Source of the DNA: Bacteroidales bacterium
GTDB taxonomy: Bacteria; Bacteroidota; Bacteroidia; Bacteroidales; UBA10428
Length of the DNA stretch: 64,000 nucleotides
Reading direction: 5' to 3'
Assembly: GCA_035299085.1 (NCBI GenBank)
Contig: DATGXG010000025.1
Span: 20,633-84,632 of the forward strand
Positions 9,410 to 17,905 of the stretch are shown here, piece after piece. Below the pieces are notes generated by a model that made no database searches, was not told the origin of the DNA, and was given only the letters and a program-made list of their open reading frames with translations. The position numbers and the translations under genes are program-made. Position 1 is the first letter of the stretch, and the number at the start of each line of letters is the position of its first letter.

Positions 9410-9441
9410 TTAATACCGACAGGAGGTAAAAAGTAACCCTC
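9410..9441 (+). promoter_or_regulatory. bipartite motif TTAATACC-N10-AAAAAGTAACCCTC, copy A
   Basis: TTAATACC (9410-9417) is separated by exactly 10 bp from AAAAAGTAACCCTC (9428-9441). Identical halves with the same spacing occur at 22343-22374 (plus) and 36654-36685 (minus). Each copy points towards a start codon 55-100 bp downstream; here it is the membrane protein at 9539. It is followed by an AT-rich GAAAAATATTTTT stretch, as in copy B. Confidence 0.6.
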
Positions 9442-9489
9442 GGTTGAAAAATATTTTTATAGTTTCCTATTTGGGTAATACACTTTTTC

Positions 9490-9512
9490 TATATTTGTAA
9501 CCTATAGGTTAC
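9490..9512 (+). promoter_or_regulatory. -7 box and 16-bp palindromic operator of the membrane/XRE pair
   Basis: TATATTTG at 9490-9497 fits the Bacteroidota -7 consensus TAnnTTTG, with a TTG 16 bp upstream at 9471-9473. The perfect palindrome GTAACCTATAGGTTAC at 9497-9512 starts on the last base of that box, where the transcription start would lie. The operon encodes an XRE-type regulator, so autorepression at this palindrome is the simplest inference. Confidence 0.55.
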
Positions 9513-9538
9513 AATTAAAAACTAAAACTCACTTACCC

Positions 9539-10000
9539 ATGACAACACCAACCATTGATCAACTCGATTCAAGGCGTTACAGCCTTTTTCTTTACATCAC
9601 GGTTTGCTGGACGATTTGGTTCGGCATATTTGTGTTTAATGAACTGATAACGGATAGAAGTTTCGTTATGGACCTGATCCAGGGAATTATCGGTTCAGTA
9701 TCCTTCTTTTTTTTGGTTCTTGTTTTTATTAATTATTGGAGGCTATCCAGTAAGATCAGAAACAGCCGGTTGAATGAAGCGGTAAACAATGAGTTATATG
9801 AGGTGAATAAATTCAAATCCCTGGCCAGGGGATTCTGGAGCCTTTTAATTTGTTTGGCTCTGTTCCTGGGATTGTCTTACTTCTTTACTATCTCTGCAAA
9901 ACTGGTATGCATAGTTACTATTTATGCCGGGGTATTATCCACTCTGATTTCTGCTTTGATCTATAACAGGGAAGGCCATGACGACGGTATTGACCAATAG
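9539..10000 (+). CDS. small four-helix integral membrane protein
   Basis: The 153-residue product has four predicted membrane helices: about 17-36 (FLYITVCWTIWFGIFVF), 47-68, 100-116 (LLICLALFLGLSYFF) and 124-141. The loop between helices 2 and 3 is charged and cytoplasmic in a two-in/two-out model. The gene overlaps the downstream XRE regulator by 23 bp. Two-gene units of a small membrane protein and an XRE regulator are common in bacteria, but this protein has no family I can name. Transcription likely starts just upstream at the -7 box/palindrome. Confidence 0.75.
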   Translation: MTTPTIDQLDSRRYSLFLYITVCWTIWFGIFVFNELITDRSFVMDLIQGIIGSVSFFFLVLVFINYWRLSSKIRNSRLNEAVNNELYEVNKFKSLARGFWSLLICLALFLGLSYFFTISAKLVCIVTIYAGVLSTLISALIYNREGHDDGIDQ

Positions 10001-10193
10001 GATCAAAGAGTTCCGGACAAACCACAATATAACCCAGGAAGAACTTGCGGTGCAGGTGAAAGTCACGCGGAAAACCATCAATACAATCGAAAACGGAAGG
10101 TTTGTGCCGTCGGTTATTCTGGCCATAAAGGTGGCGAAGTATTTTGGTGTTCCGGTGGAGGAAGTGTTTTTGGTATCGGAAGAATTTGTTTGA
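9978..10193 (+). CDS. XRE-family helix-turn-helix transcriptional regulator
   Basis: The 71-residue protein is almost entirely one HTH_3 domain: ITQEELAVQVKVTRKTINTIENGR is split over helices 2 and 3, and PSVILAIKVAKYFGVPVEEVF is helix 4-5. This compact form is common for regulators paired with a small membrane protein. It overlaps the end of the upstream gene, indicating one transcript. It probably binds the palindrome at 9497-9512 as a dimer and represses its own operon; the signal is unknown. Confidence 0.88.
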   Translation: MTTVLTNRIKEFRTNHNITQEELAVQVKVTRKTINTIENGRFVPSVILAIKVAKYFGVPVEEVFLVSEEFV

Positions 10194-10934
10194 TTGGTTT
10201 CAAGGTTGTTTCAAAGTGGTTCCAAAGTTGTTTCAAAGTTGTTTCATGTTGTTTTGCATAGAGGGTGAATAAATCGTTGTGATTTATATAATCTCTCGCC
10301 CTTTCAGGGCTGATTTATGTAAAAATCACAATTACACAGGGTTCCACCCTGTACTGGAGTCTGTCGCCCTTTCAGGGCTATTTGTGAAACGAGTCACCCT
10401 GAAAGGGTGATATATACCAGCACAGGGTGGAAACCCTGTGTTAAATGAACCTATTTTACCCATCAGCCCTGAAAGGGCGCAAGATTAAGCAAAAAGTGAA
10501 ACGACCTGGTTATTGACAGTTACAGTCTGAGTCTTAGGAATCCACCCAGGTAAAAAGAGCCACCAATCCTTTGCGATAAAACAATTTTATTATTTCGTTC
10601 AGACGAAGTCGGAGACTTCGCCTAGCTTTTTTGAAATACCAATAAATAAATTAACCGCAAAGAACACGAAGAGCGCGAAGAACACAAAGGGCTTAAAATG
10701 TTGTTTGAGCAGAAGGCAACTATGTTGCATCGCCCTCAAACCGAAGGTTTGAGCCTTTGTGTTCTTTGCGTAATACCGCAGGTATTCTTAAAAACATGTT
10801 GGAGCGTAGCACTGCGTATGCAGAACCACCTATGCAATTCATAGCTAACTAATCCTTTGCGATAAAATATTTTTTGATTTCGTTCAGACGAAGTCGGAGA
10901 CTTCGCCCAGCGTCTTTAGGAAAATACCAAAGTA
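10194..10934. repeat. repeat-filled intergenic region
   Basis: No gene is seen in these 741 bp. From left to right it contains a GTTTCAAAGTTGTTT-type array (10197-10252), a hairpin array (10297-10479, listed separately), a GACGAAGTC-GGA-GACTTCG hairpin at 10602-10626 followed by CCTAGC in its flank, an AACCGCAAAGAACACGAAG-type low-complexity stretch with CTCAAACC-GAA-GGTTTGAG (about 10735-10755) and AATACC-GCA-GGTATT hairpins (about 10771-10785), and a second GACGAAGTC hairpin at 10887-10911. Confidence 0.75.
10297..10479. repeat. array of alternating short-loop hairpins (CCCTGAAAGGG / CAGGGTGGAAACCCTG)
   Basis: Five to six hairpins alternate between two stems: GCCCT-GAA-AGGGC (or its complement) and ACAGGGT-GGAA-ACCCTGT. 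The outer 18 bp (CGCCCTTTCAGGGCTGAT and its complement) form a perfect inverted repeat. Arrays with the same architecture but different stem sequences occur at 17571-17742 and inside the element at 38388-38695. Confidence 0.75.
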
Positions 10935-12174
10935 CTAATATCTTATTGCAGAAATTTTTATAATAATAGGATTACCAGCTGCGTCAAAATTCTCCATTAA
11001 TGTATTTAATCGGGCATGAGCCTCTTTGTCACGTATAGTGTCTTTTGCCGTTTCAAGACTCTTCATATAATCATAAAAATCAAATGCATTTACCCAGGAA
11101 TACATTTCGCCTGAAATTAGTTCTATATATGAAGGCCAAAAGGGCATTCCGCCGTCAATGTCATTTATAAAGCCGAAACCGTTCTCGCCGTTTAAGAGCG
11201 TCAATGTGCATTTTTGCTTATTATATAAGGCTGCAACATTTTGATCATGCAAAATCATTATTTTACCAAACACTTTCACTAATGATTCTTTACCATAATT
11301 AAAAGGATAATGATTGTTAAAATTGAAATTCAGAAAAAGAAAAGAATCTGATTCCATTACATCAAACAGGGTAATATATTTTAAGCTGGCTTTTGAATAT
11401 TCCTGCAATGTATTGTCAAAGGTTTTATATGGCATTTTATAATCACCAAGGTCTATTCTGAAATAGGGTATCGAATTCAGCGTACTGTCAATGAGATAAA
11501 TTGTATCATTTACACCGTCCTTGAAAAGAAAATGACTTTTTGCCGGTACTAATTTTCCTCTTTCTGCCCCGGAATAGAAATGTTCCCGCTTTATATATGA
11601 AATCCTGTTTGATGTACTATCTATTAAAATACCCCTGTCATCAAAGTAATACAGCCTTACTTTTTCCTTTCCTGTCCGGATATTTATAATTGAGCAATAC
11701 ACATTTCCAAATATCGCTGTGGCATCATAATCTGCAACATCCGGGATAGAAAATGATTTTATGTACCTACCATTTGTTCCATAAACCTGGATATTTTTAT
11801 TTGGTGATAAAAAGATCCACTTGTTCTCAGGATCAACTGAAACAAGTCCGACCGATGCATATTCTCCCGGACCATTCCCTTTTCTTCCTATATCATTAAA
11901 GGTAATTTCCGTATTTATCATACACTTTACAAAAATCATATCCGTAAATGATTAAGGTATCGTTTAACTCGAATAGGCCTCGTATTTCTCCCAGAAGTCC
12001 GCCACCTTCTGTTTTCAGAGGAATGTATTCAATTCTATCAGCAATTGAGGATAGAGGTATATCCTTAATGTTATGTATGTTTTTTACGAGATCGATTGTC
12101 AGCAAATTATCCTGGTGTGGGTTTGGATTGCAGGCAAGGATTGTCAGGGTCAGGAGGATGGGTAGGAGACGCAC
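10935..12174 (-). pseudogene. 6-bladed beta-propeller lipoprotein, single frameshift
   Basis: The first frame starts at 12174 (MRLLPILLTLTILAC, lipobox LTILAC) and runs 92 residues to KVYDKYGNYL before a TAA at 11898-11896. The second frame continues the same protein with DIGRKGNGPGEY, the family hallmark, to the stop at 10935 (C-terminal AGNPIIIKISAIRY, typical of the family). Removing one base from the T-run opposite plus-strand 11898-11900 restores an uninterrupted protein of about 412 residues reading GNYLNDIGRKG. I therefore treat this as one gene with a +1 frameshift in a short homopolymer; a sequencing error is the alternative. It is the first of four neighbouring propeller genes on this strand. 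Confidence 0.8.
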
Positions 12175-12183
12175 GGGTTATTT

Positions 12184-12317
12184 AGTTTGAAATGAAATCG
12201 TTTGAAAACGTTTGAAATCGTTTGAAAAAGAGTTTGATATTATTTCATGTGGTTTCATTTGGTTCCAAAATGGTTCAAATAGTTCCAAGGTTTATTTCAA
12301 AGTTGTTTCACAATTGT
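12184..12317. repeat. low-complexity array of TTTGAAATCG / GTTTCATTTGGTTCC units
   Basis: Five copies of a GTTTGAAAATCG-like unit (12184-12234) are followed by looser GTTTCA/GTTCCA units to the stop codon of the next propeller gene. It is the same class of repeat as at 2385-2446 with a different unit. Confidence 0.7.
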
Positions 12318-13427
12318 TTATTTAAACTTTATTAAGAAAACTACCGGATTACTGCTTTCACTTATATTATCAATTTTCCCTTCAATCTCATAACCTTCCT
12401 TAAAAAAGTAAAATATTCCGTTTTTCAAATCAACCGGTCTTAGCACTACTCGGCCTGTTCCATAAAGATCATCAATAAAACCGTTGATCATGTTATAAGT
12501 TATTTTATTTTCCAAGTCATGACATAAGTAATAGTGGTTGTTATTATAGAAATAATTGGCAAAAACATATTTACTGGTCCGGTAGATTTTTGATATCTCA
12601 ATATTTGTGGCTTCAAGGTTTAAAAGTAACTTGTTTTCTAAAGCCAGGCGCTTTGAAAAATCTAACCTTAAAATGGGTATTAATTTAGATTTCTCAAATT
12701 TGTATAATGTGTCTCTAAGAAATTTCTCATGACATATAATTGGATAATAAAAGAAAGTGTCAGTTTTAAGAAACGAAAAATCCGCAGAGTGATTTATTTT
12801 ATCTACCAGATTATTGGAAAGGATGACATTTTTTATTATTTGAGTGCTGTCTATAATTTGAAGATCACTATTGTATTTGAATAATCTGGTGTAATTTAAG
12901 AATTTACCGTCACTTAAACGGATACCTGTTTCGCGATATAAAGCCCACAAAGATTCATTCTGGAAATTCAAATATATTATATCCACATTCACATTGTTCC
13001 TTTGAATTGGAAGAGATTTTATGAGTTTTCCATTGTAATCAAACCTCAATATTGCTGAATACGTAGATAAATAAATAGTTTCAGAAATTGTATCAATTGT
13101 AACTGCATTAATAAGTTGATATTCTGCCGGACCATGCCCAATTTTCCCTATTTGCCTTAAATAATCACCTGAACAATTAAAAAGGATAACCTTTTGCCAA
13201 TTATAAAACAATAAATAATCTCTTGTCTTAATCAGTTGGTAGTTCCCGTCAATCAGGCTGGAATCTGCTGTTTCTAATTTTATTAAACCCTGTTTATCAA
13301 AAAGGCTGGATAGATAAAGTTCGTGAGTTTTATCAGCATCTATTTCTATTGTATGAAGCGCAGTATTTTTTTCATACTGACACGAAAGGATACCAAAAAA
13401 AGCAAATACAATAATAATTGCTTTCAT
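12318..13427 (-). CDS. 6-bladed beta-propeller lipoprotein
   Basis: This 369-residue protein is intact. It begins MKAIIIVFAFFGILSC, a lipoprotein signal with Cys16 as the likely lipidated residue. The family motif GKIGHGPAEY lies at about residue 94-103 and the C-terminus SSNPVVFLIKFK matches the conserved tail of its neighbours (NPIIIKI, NPILVELKI). Blade-like repeats (YNGKLIKSLPI, YNSDLQIIDS) run through the middle. It is the only undamaged copy between two broken paralogues. Ligand unknown. Confidence 0.85.
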   Translation of the reverse strand: MKAIIIVFAFFGILSCQYEKNTALHTIEIDADKTHELYLSSLFDKQGLIKLETADSSLIDGNYQLIKTRDYLLFYNWQKVILFNCSGDYLRQIGKIGHGPAEYQLINAVTIDTISETIYLSTYSAILRFDYNGKLIKSLPIQRNNVNVDIIYLNFQNESLWALYRETGIRLSDGKFLNYTRLFKYNSDLQIIDSTQIIKNVILSNNLVDKINHSADFSFLKTDTFFYYPIICHEKFLRDTLYKFEKSKLIPILRLDFSKRLALENKLLLNLEATNIEISKIYRTSKYVFANYFYNNNHYYLCHDLENKITYNMINGFIDDLYGTGRVVLRPVDLKNGIFYFFKEGYEIEGKIDNISESSNPVVFLIKFK

Positions 13428-13439
13428 ATAAAATGATCT

Positions 13440-13549
13440 CTATTTCTTAAGGGGTATGATCATTAAAACAGGATTTTCTTCGACATCTATACTAGCTAAT
13501 TTATTTGAATCAACGCAAGCAATACAAACAGCAACAAGAGTTTGAGCAT
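13440..13549 (-). pseudogene. remnant of a deleted lipoprotein gene
   Basis: From an ATG at 13549 the minus strand reads MLKLLLLFVLLA, a lipoprotein signal peptide. A shift of one base then gives CVDSNKLASIDVEENPVLM followed by IIPLKK and TAG at 13442-13440. Joined across the shift this makes a perfect lipobox (LLAC) and a 37-residue stub. The NPVLMIIPLKK ending resembles the C-terminal tail of the neighbouring propeller lipoproteins (NPVVFLIKFK, NPILVELKI), so the body of the gene has probably been deleted, leaving fused ends. The stub is short, so the call is tentative. Confidence 0.45.
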
Positions 13550-13563
13550 GGGATGTTTATATT

Positions 13564-14613
13564 TTAGTTTTCATTTGGCGATAGCAAACCACTCAAATCA
13601 AATTCATATATCTCATTTTCCCTCGTTATTAAAACAGCATAGAGTTTTTTGTTGTCCGATGATACAGTGAATGCAGTGATGGAACGATCCAGTTTGCAAT
13701 CTGCAACAGGATTGCCTTGCCAATCGAATACCAGGATCTCTGTTTTTATATTTTCGAGATTTTGCATAACCTGTGTTTCTGTAAGATTAAGCCGGATCAC
13801 ATAGATGAATTCGTTGGTCGCATAAGGGTAAGGGAAGAATTATACCGGGTTTTCTTCGGGCCTGCCTGTGTCATATTCATTTCTGGCGATATCGTTTAAA
13901 GTAATTGTTCTGAACAATTCTCCTGGGACGTCGTATATTTTAAATTTATTGAAGTAATTATAAAAAACAGCTATTTTTTCACCACCTGGTTTTGATACAT
14001 CGTATTTTCTGTATGCCTGGAATTTTTCGACATTACTATTGAAAACCAAACCATCCTCCGGGTATTGCCCGAATTTTTTGTTTATCCTGTTTGAATTCAT
14101 ACTGATCAGGTTGTGTTCGCAGGAGGCATCCGTGGGTAAATTATCAATCATATAAAGGGTATCATTAAGCCTCTGTAACCTGTTAAGGGGCGATTCCAGA
14201 ACCGGCAGGGTTATTTCCTGCCCGATGCTTAATTTATCGTTCTGAAACGTCAACCTTTTCAGTTTTCCCCTGTCAGTCACTTCCAAATACCGACCTGTAG
14301 TGACCAGGTAATTCTCATCTATATTCTGAAACTCATCCGGGCCATTTCCTATTGTTCCATAACTGTCAAGGTATTCAAGACCAGGTAAACGGAATGCTTT
14401 AAACAGAAAATCATTGGTGTGGTCATATAGTATTAATTTATCATCCCAAATACAAAGACGGGTTGGATTTAATAACCGGCAGGAAGTGTAAACTACAGAA
14501 CCTTTTAATTCTATTGCTTTTGGGAAGGAGGTTATTGTTAATGTTTTTGTTTGATCTGTTTTAGTGCAGCTCATGAAACAGAGCGTCAGCAGTGTAATGA
14601 TTTTTAAGTTCAT
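13564..14613 (-). pseudogene. TolB-like 6-bladed beta-propeller lipoprotein with in-frame stop
   Basis: The frame starts at 14613 (MNLKIITLLTLCFMSC, lipobox CFMSC) and has the GTIGNGPDEF family motif near residue 89. At 13842-13840 a TAA follows PEENPV, but the same frame continues at once with FFPYPYATNEFIYVIRLNL and runs to the stop at 13564 through AFTVSSDNKKLYAVL, which is normal propeller sequence. Without the stop the protein would be about 349 residues, the expected family size. So a single nonsense change truncates it at residue 257. The GTG at 13800 could only restart a 78-residue fragment without signal peptide. Confidence 0.78.
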
Positions 14614-14768
14614 GTTATTTGATTTGGTTTGAATTGGTTTCAGATTGTTGGTGAGCCTGTCGAATCATGGTTTCATATTGTCTTAAGGGGTTGAATTAAA
14701 TGCAGGCAGGGACAGGTCGCGACCTTTCCGTATGTGAGGTTATTATTTTATTTCTGTTCTAGAATGGT
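14614..14768. other. short spacer with TTTCA-type repeat and GGTGAGCCTGTCGA motif
   Basis: The spacer between two propeller genes starts with a degenerate TTTGGTTTGAATTGGTTTCA run and then GTTGGTGAGCCTGTCGAA (14646-14663), the complement of the TTCGACAGGCTCACCAAC units at about 15965-16005. No promoter or gene is evident. Confidence 0.5.
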
Positions 14769-15917
14769 TCATATTTTTAATTCAACCAAAATGGGATTGT
14801 CATCATCAGATGAAGAATCAGCCATTGATTTTATAAAGTTGAAATAAGCAGATGTATCATATTGGGGATAATCCCTCAAAAATTCTCCGATCTTTTCTTC
14901 TATTTTATAAGGGTAAATATAAACAAGCAAGCAATCATCGCTAACTGTAAGGGAGAAGGTTTGAAGGAAATTAAGATCTGTAAAGGTTATGTCATTTACA
15001 ATTTTGCTTCCTGCACCTGCCGGAAATGTTTTGCAAATGCTCGTGGCCAGATCATAATTACATAAGTAAATCTTTTCCTTGCTTAAATAGGGAAAAGCTA
15101 TATGTTCTTTATATGATGTTATGCCGTCAAAACAAACACTATTGCCGTAATGATTATCGGCTGCATCGCCGAATATCCTAAGCAGGGATTCATATTTACC
15201 ATACCCTAATGAGCCCGGGATATTTGTTAGTTTCTTGTTTTCAAAATGACCGTTTTCACTATTCAGAATTACAATATCATTAGTATATGCCATTTGATAG
15301 ACAACTATTTCATTTGATATCTTAGTAAACTGCACATTCCTGCAGAGACGGTTTGTCAAATCCGGTTTTAAAAATTCACTGATAATATTTCCTTTGTAAC
15401 CGGCGAATGTAAGTACAGTATTTTTACCTGATGTTTTATAAAGTATTCCATTGTTTGTACAAATAAATTGATTTGCAATAAAACTCAGATCATACTGCCC
15501 TGTATATTCACCCTTTAGATTATAAGTAAATATTTTCTTATAGGATAAAATGTAAACAGTATATCCATGAACATCAAAATCCAGGATTTGATTATACTCT
15601 TCAGGTCCGTTACCCACATTATCAATTCTGCCTGTTGCTTTGCCAGATTGATCGAAGAAAAAAACTGATTTGTAATTACTTAAAACATAAAAATTTCGAT
15701 CTCTCTTAATTATTTTCACAATATTCCCCAAATGATAGCTGGTATCAAGCTTAATCAGGTTTCGATAAGTAAAAATTGAACTGAGTTTTGCAGGTCCGCT
15801 AATTCTATTTTCGTTTGCATCGATATTTAATAGAAAATGCTTTTCAGTACCGGAGCATGACCATCCGGTTAACACAGTCATTATAACGAAAAGAAAATTC
15901 TTCACCGCAAACTGCAA
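14769..15917 (-). CDS. 6-bladed beta-propeller lipoprotein
   Basis: The 382-residue product begins MQFAVKNFLFVIMTVLTGWSC, with Cys21 as the likely lipid attachment site. RIDNVGNGPEEY at about residues 96-107 is the family motif in a slightly changed form, and the tail DDNPILVELKI is conserved with its neighbours. Blade-like repeats (FDQSGKATG, YNLKGEYTGQYDL) are visible. It is the first gene of the minus-strand propeller cluster, so it may head a transcript that runs into the damaged copies. Ligand and role are unknown. Confidence 0.85.
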   Translation of the reverse strand: MQFAVKNFLFVIMTVLTGWSCSGTEKHFLLNIDANENRISGPAKLSSIFTYRNLIKLDTSYHLGNIVKIIKRDRNFYVLSNYKSVFFFDQSGKATGRIDNVGNGPEEYNQILDFDVHGYTVYILSYKKIFTYNLKGEYTGQYDLSFIANQFICTNNGILYKTSGKNTVLTFAGYKGNIISEFLKPDLTNRLCRNVQFTKISNEIVVYQMAYTNDIVILNSENGHFENKKLTNIPGSLGYGKYESLLRIFGDAADNHYGNSVCFDGITSYKEHIAFPYLSKEKIYLCNYDLATSICKTFPAGAGSKIVNDITFTDLNFLQTFSLTVSDDCLLVYIYPYKIEEKIGEFLRDYPQYDTSAYFNFIKSMADSSSDDDNPILVELKI

Positions 15918-16792
15918 TATGAAACGACCTTGAAACTACATAGAACTATTTTGGAACAATGGTTCGACAGGCTCACCAACCGAATGGTTCGACAGGCTCA
16001 CCAACCGATGAAACCACATGAAACAATGTGAAACCACCTTGAAACAACATTAAAGTCCTGAATCACATTCCCAAAAACATCTTACCAGCAAGGACTTATG
16101 TAAATGTAATTAAAAAACGAATAAAAGTTATTTAACCGCAAAGGAATAATTAGTATAAACAGAATTTTCATTTTTACTCATGTTGCCAGGTAAGCCTGCC
16201 AGCCACAGCGTGGCGATATCTTTGTAGTAATAGCCATGTTTTGGAATTCATGAGCCACGTTAGTGGCGACATCTTAAGATTTCGCCACTAACGTGGCTCT
16301 GTGTTTTCGTGAAGCGTTATTACTACAAAGATATCGCCACTAATGTGGCTCTGAGTTTGCGGGAAACATTATTACTACAAAGATATCGCCACTAACGTGG
16401 CTATAGCTTAAACCTCCGGTTTAAGCCTCTGTAAACCAATATGTAATATATAGCAACTTGAGTTATTAGTATAATTTGCTTAAGAAACCTGCGGTTTAAC
16501 TCAATGGCCGCATCGGGCCGTAAACCGAAGCCTTACGGTTACTCAAACCGAAGGTTTGAGACTTTGCGTTCTTTGCGTTCTTTGCGGTTTACTGAAGGAC
16601 TTTTATTGAGGTAAAATAAATTTTTGCGGTTATATTTTTAATTTTTGAGTGCTTTTGGCCATGGTGTGCCTGTGCGGGCATATTGCTTCGTCGCTTTAGA
16701 TCTTTTTATAATCAGAAATATTGTCTGGCTCCTCGCAATGACGGCTAAGAGATTTGCTATATTTATCCCCCTAAACTTTTATACCTCTCACT
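15918..16792. repeat. repeat-filled intergenic region
   Basis: These 875 bp hold no gene. They contain GAAACCACCTTGAAAC-type low-complexity DNA (15919-16054) interrupted by two direct copies of GGTTCGACAGGCTCACCAAC (about 15961-16003), GCCAC-GTTA-GTGGC hairpins with a GATATCTTTGTAGTAAT flank (16199-16402), AAACC-TGC-GGTTT and CTCAAACC-GAA-GGTTTGAG hairpins (about 16487-16562), and a half copy of the ATTGCTTCGTCGC...GCTCCTCGCAATGACGG element (16651-16743). Confidence 0.75.
16199..16402. repeat. GCCAC-GTTA-GTGGC hairpin repeats with conserved flank
   Basis: The unit is a hairpin (GCCACGTTAGTGGC or close variant) joined to GATATCTTTGTAGTAAT. One copy (16199-16230) faces two inverted copies (about 16316-16348 and 16370-16402), with an unflanked hairpin pair at about 16251-16301 between them. 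One base changes inside stems or loops between copies. Confidence 0.7.
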
Positions 16793-17227
16793 ATGACCCC
16801 TGACAAATCAAAGGAAGTTTTTGCAGAAATTGCATTGGTTAATGACCGGTTACATTTCAAAGGTACCGTTGACGGCAATGAACCCGTGTCTATCGATTAT
16901 GTACCGCCGCTTGGAGATAACCTGGGTTACACTTCTCTTGAATTATTATTGCTTAGTCTTTCATCCTGCCTGGGTACCGCAGTGCTGACTTTCCTGAGAA
17001 AGAAAAGAAAAACCATTACGGGATTATCCATAAAATCTCATGGCATACGGCACCAGGAACACCCGACAGGATTTAAAACAATCGAGCTGCACATCGAATT
17101 GCATTCACCCGATACGTCAGATGAGGAACTGGCCGGTGTGATTAAAATGGGGGAGGATACGTATTGCCCGGTGTTTGCTATGGTTAAGGGGAATGTGGAA
17201 ATTAGGTATACGAGGGTAATTGTGTGA
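16793..17227 (+). CDS. OsmC family protein (peroxiredoxin-like)
   Basis: The 144-residue protein has the OsmC/Ohr fold signature: a central helix LLLLSLSSCLGTAVLTFLRKK with Cys59, and the second conserved cysteine Cys125 in the EDTYCPVFAM helix. The two cysteines form the thiol peroxidase pair of this family, which reduces organic hydroperoxides in the cytoplasm. The N-terminal half has the beta strands and the GYTSLELLLLSLSSC spacing usual for YhfA-type members. It stands alone between repeat regions, so no operon partner is suggested. Which subfamily and which hydroperoxide it prefers cannot be told from sequence. Confidence 0.85.
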   Translation: MTPDKSKEVFAEIALVNDRLHFKGTVDGNEPVSIDYVPPLGDNLGYTSLELLLLSLSSCLGTAVLTFLRKKRKTITGLSIKSHGIRHQEHPTGFKTIELHIELHSPDTSDEELAGVIKMGEDTYCPVFAMVKGNVEIRYTRVIV

Positions 17228-17905
17228 TAAAAAAATAACGCAAAGGATTTTTTTACTATTAATATCATTTTGTTTTATCAGTACTTCTAATGAAATTACT
17301 ATAAAGAAACCTACGGTTTGACGCAAAGGCCGCAAAGGGCCGTAAACCGAAGGTTTACGGTTCCTCAAACCGTAGGTTTAAGGTCTTTGCGGACTCTGAT
17401 AACTTAAATGCGGCGATACTATAAGCAGTACTTCACTAAAGCTTGGACTTCAACCGAAGTGAAATAAATCTTTGCGGTTAAGTTTTTTTGACAATTCTTT
17501 CGTCCTTTTGACCATGGTGTGCCTACGCGCTCCTATTAATGACGACTTTTCATAATTCGTTGTATACTAATGAATAACCCTGAAAGGGTTCAATTTGAAT
17601 AACCGCGGGTGAAACCCGTGGTACGGTGCACGATGACAAACACAACTCTGAAAGAGTTGAATAATGCATAATTGAGATTGAACCCTTTCAGGGTTCTTGT
17701 CTGCTGACATCATAATCCACGGGTTTCACCCGCGGTTATTCAGATCTCGCTACTTCGTAGCTATCCGTGAAAGCCCCTGGTTGTCATTTCGTGCAACTCC
17801 TCCCAATGACGGAGGTTTTCCTGTTTCCATTTGCTTCTTAATTAAATATTTGGTAAATTTCATAAGACCTTACCCGAATTTTCCTAACCTTTATATCCAA
17901 ACCTT
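17228..17905. repeat. repeat-filled intergenic region
   Basis: No gene is supported in these 678 bp. It has AAACC-TAC-GGTTT and GTAAACC-GAA-GGTTTAC hairpins embedded in CGCAAAGG low-complexity DNA (about 17300-17395), a fragment of the GTGTGCCTGTGCGGGC element (about 17505-17530), the hairpin array at 17571-17742, and near 17745-17815 another degenerate hairpin/ATGACGG fragment. Confidence 0.7.
17571..17742. repeat. hairpin array with TTTGAATA linker
   Basis: AACCCT-GAA-AGGGTT is joined by CAATTTGAATA to ACCGCGGGT-GAA-ACCCGTGGT; after an AACTCT-GAA-AGAGTT hairpin the first two appear again in inverted order. The ends TGAATAACC (17571) and GGTTATTCA (17742) are complementary. The linker and GAA loop are shared with the array in 38388-38695, but the stems are different sequences. 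Confidence 0.72.

Noticed and set aside
13840..13842. Recoding of TAA as sense
   Set aside because: TAA ends many intact genes in the window, so a changed code is not supported; mutation or error is simpler.
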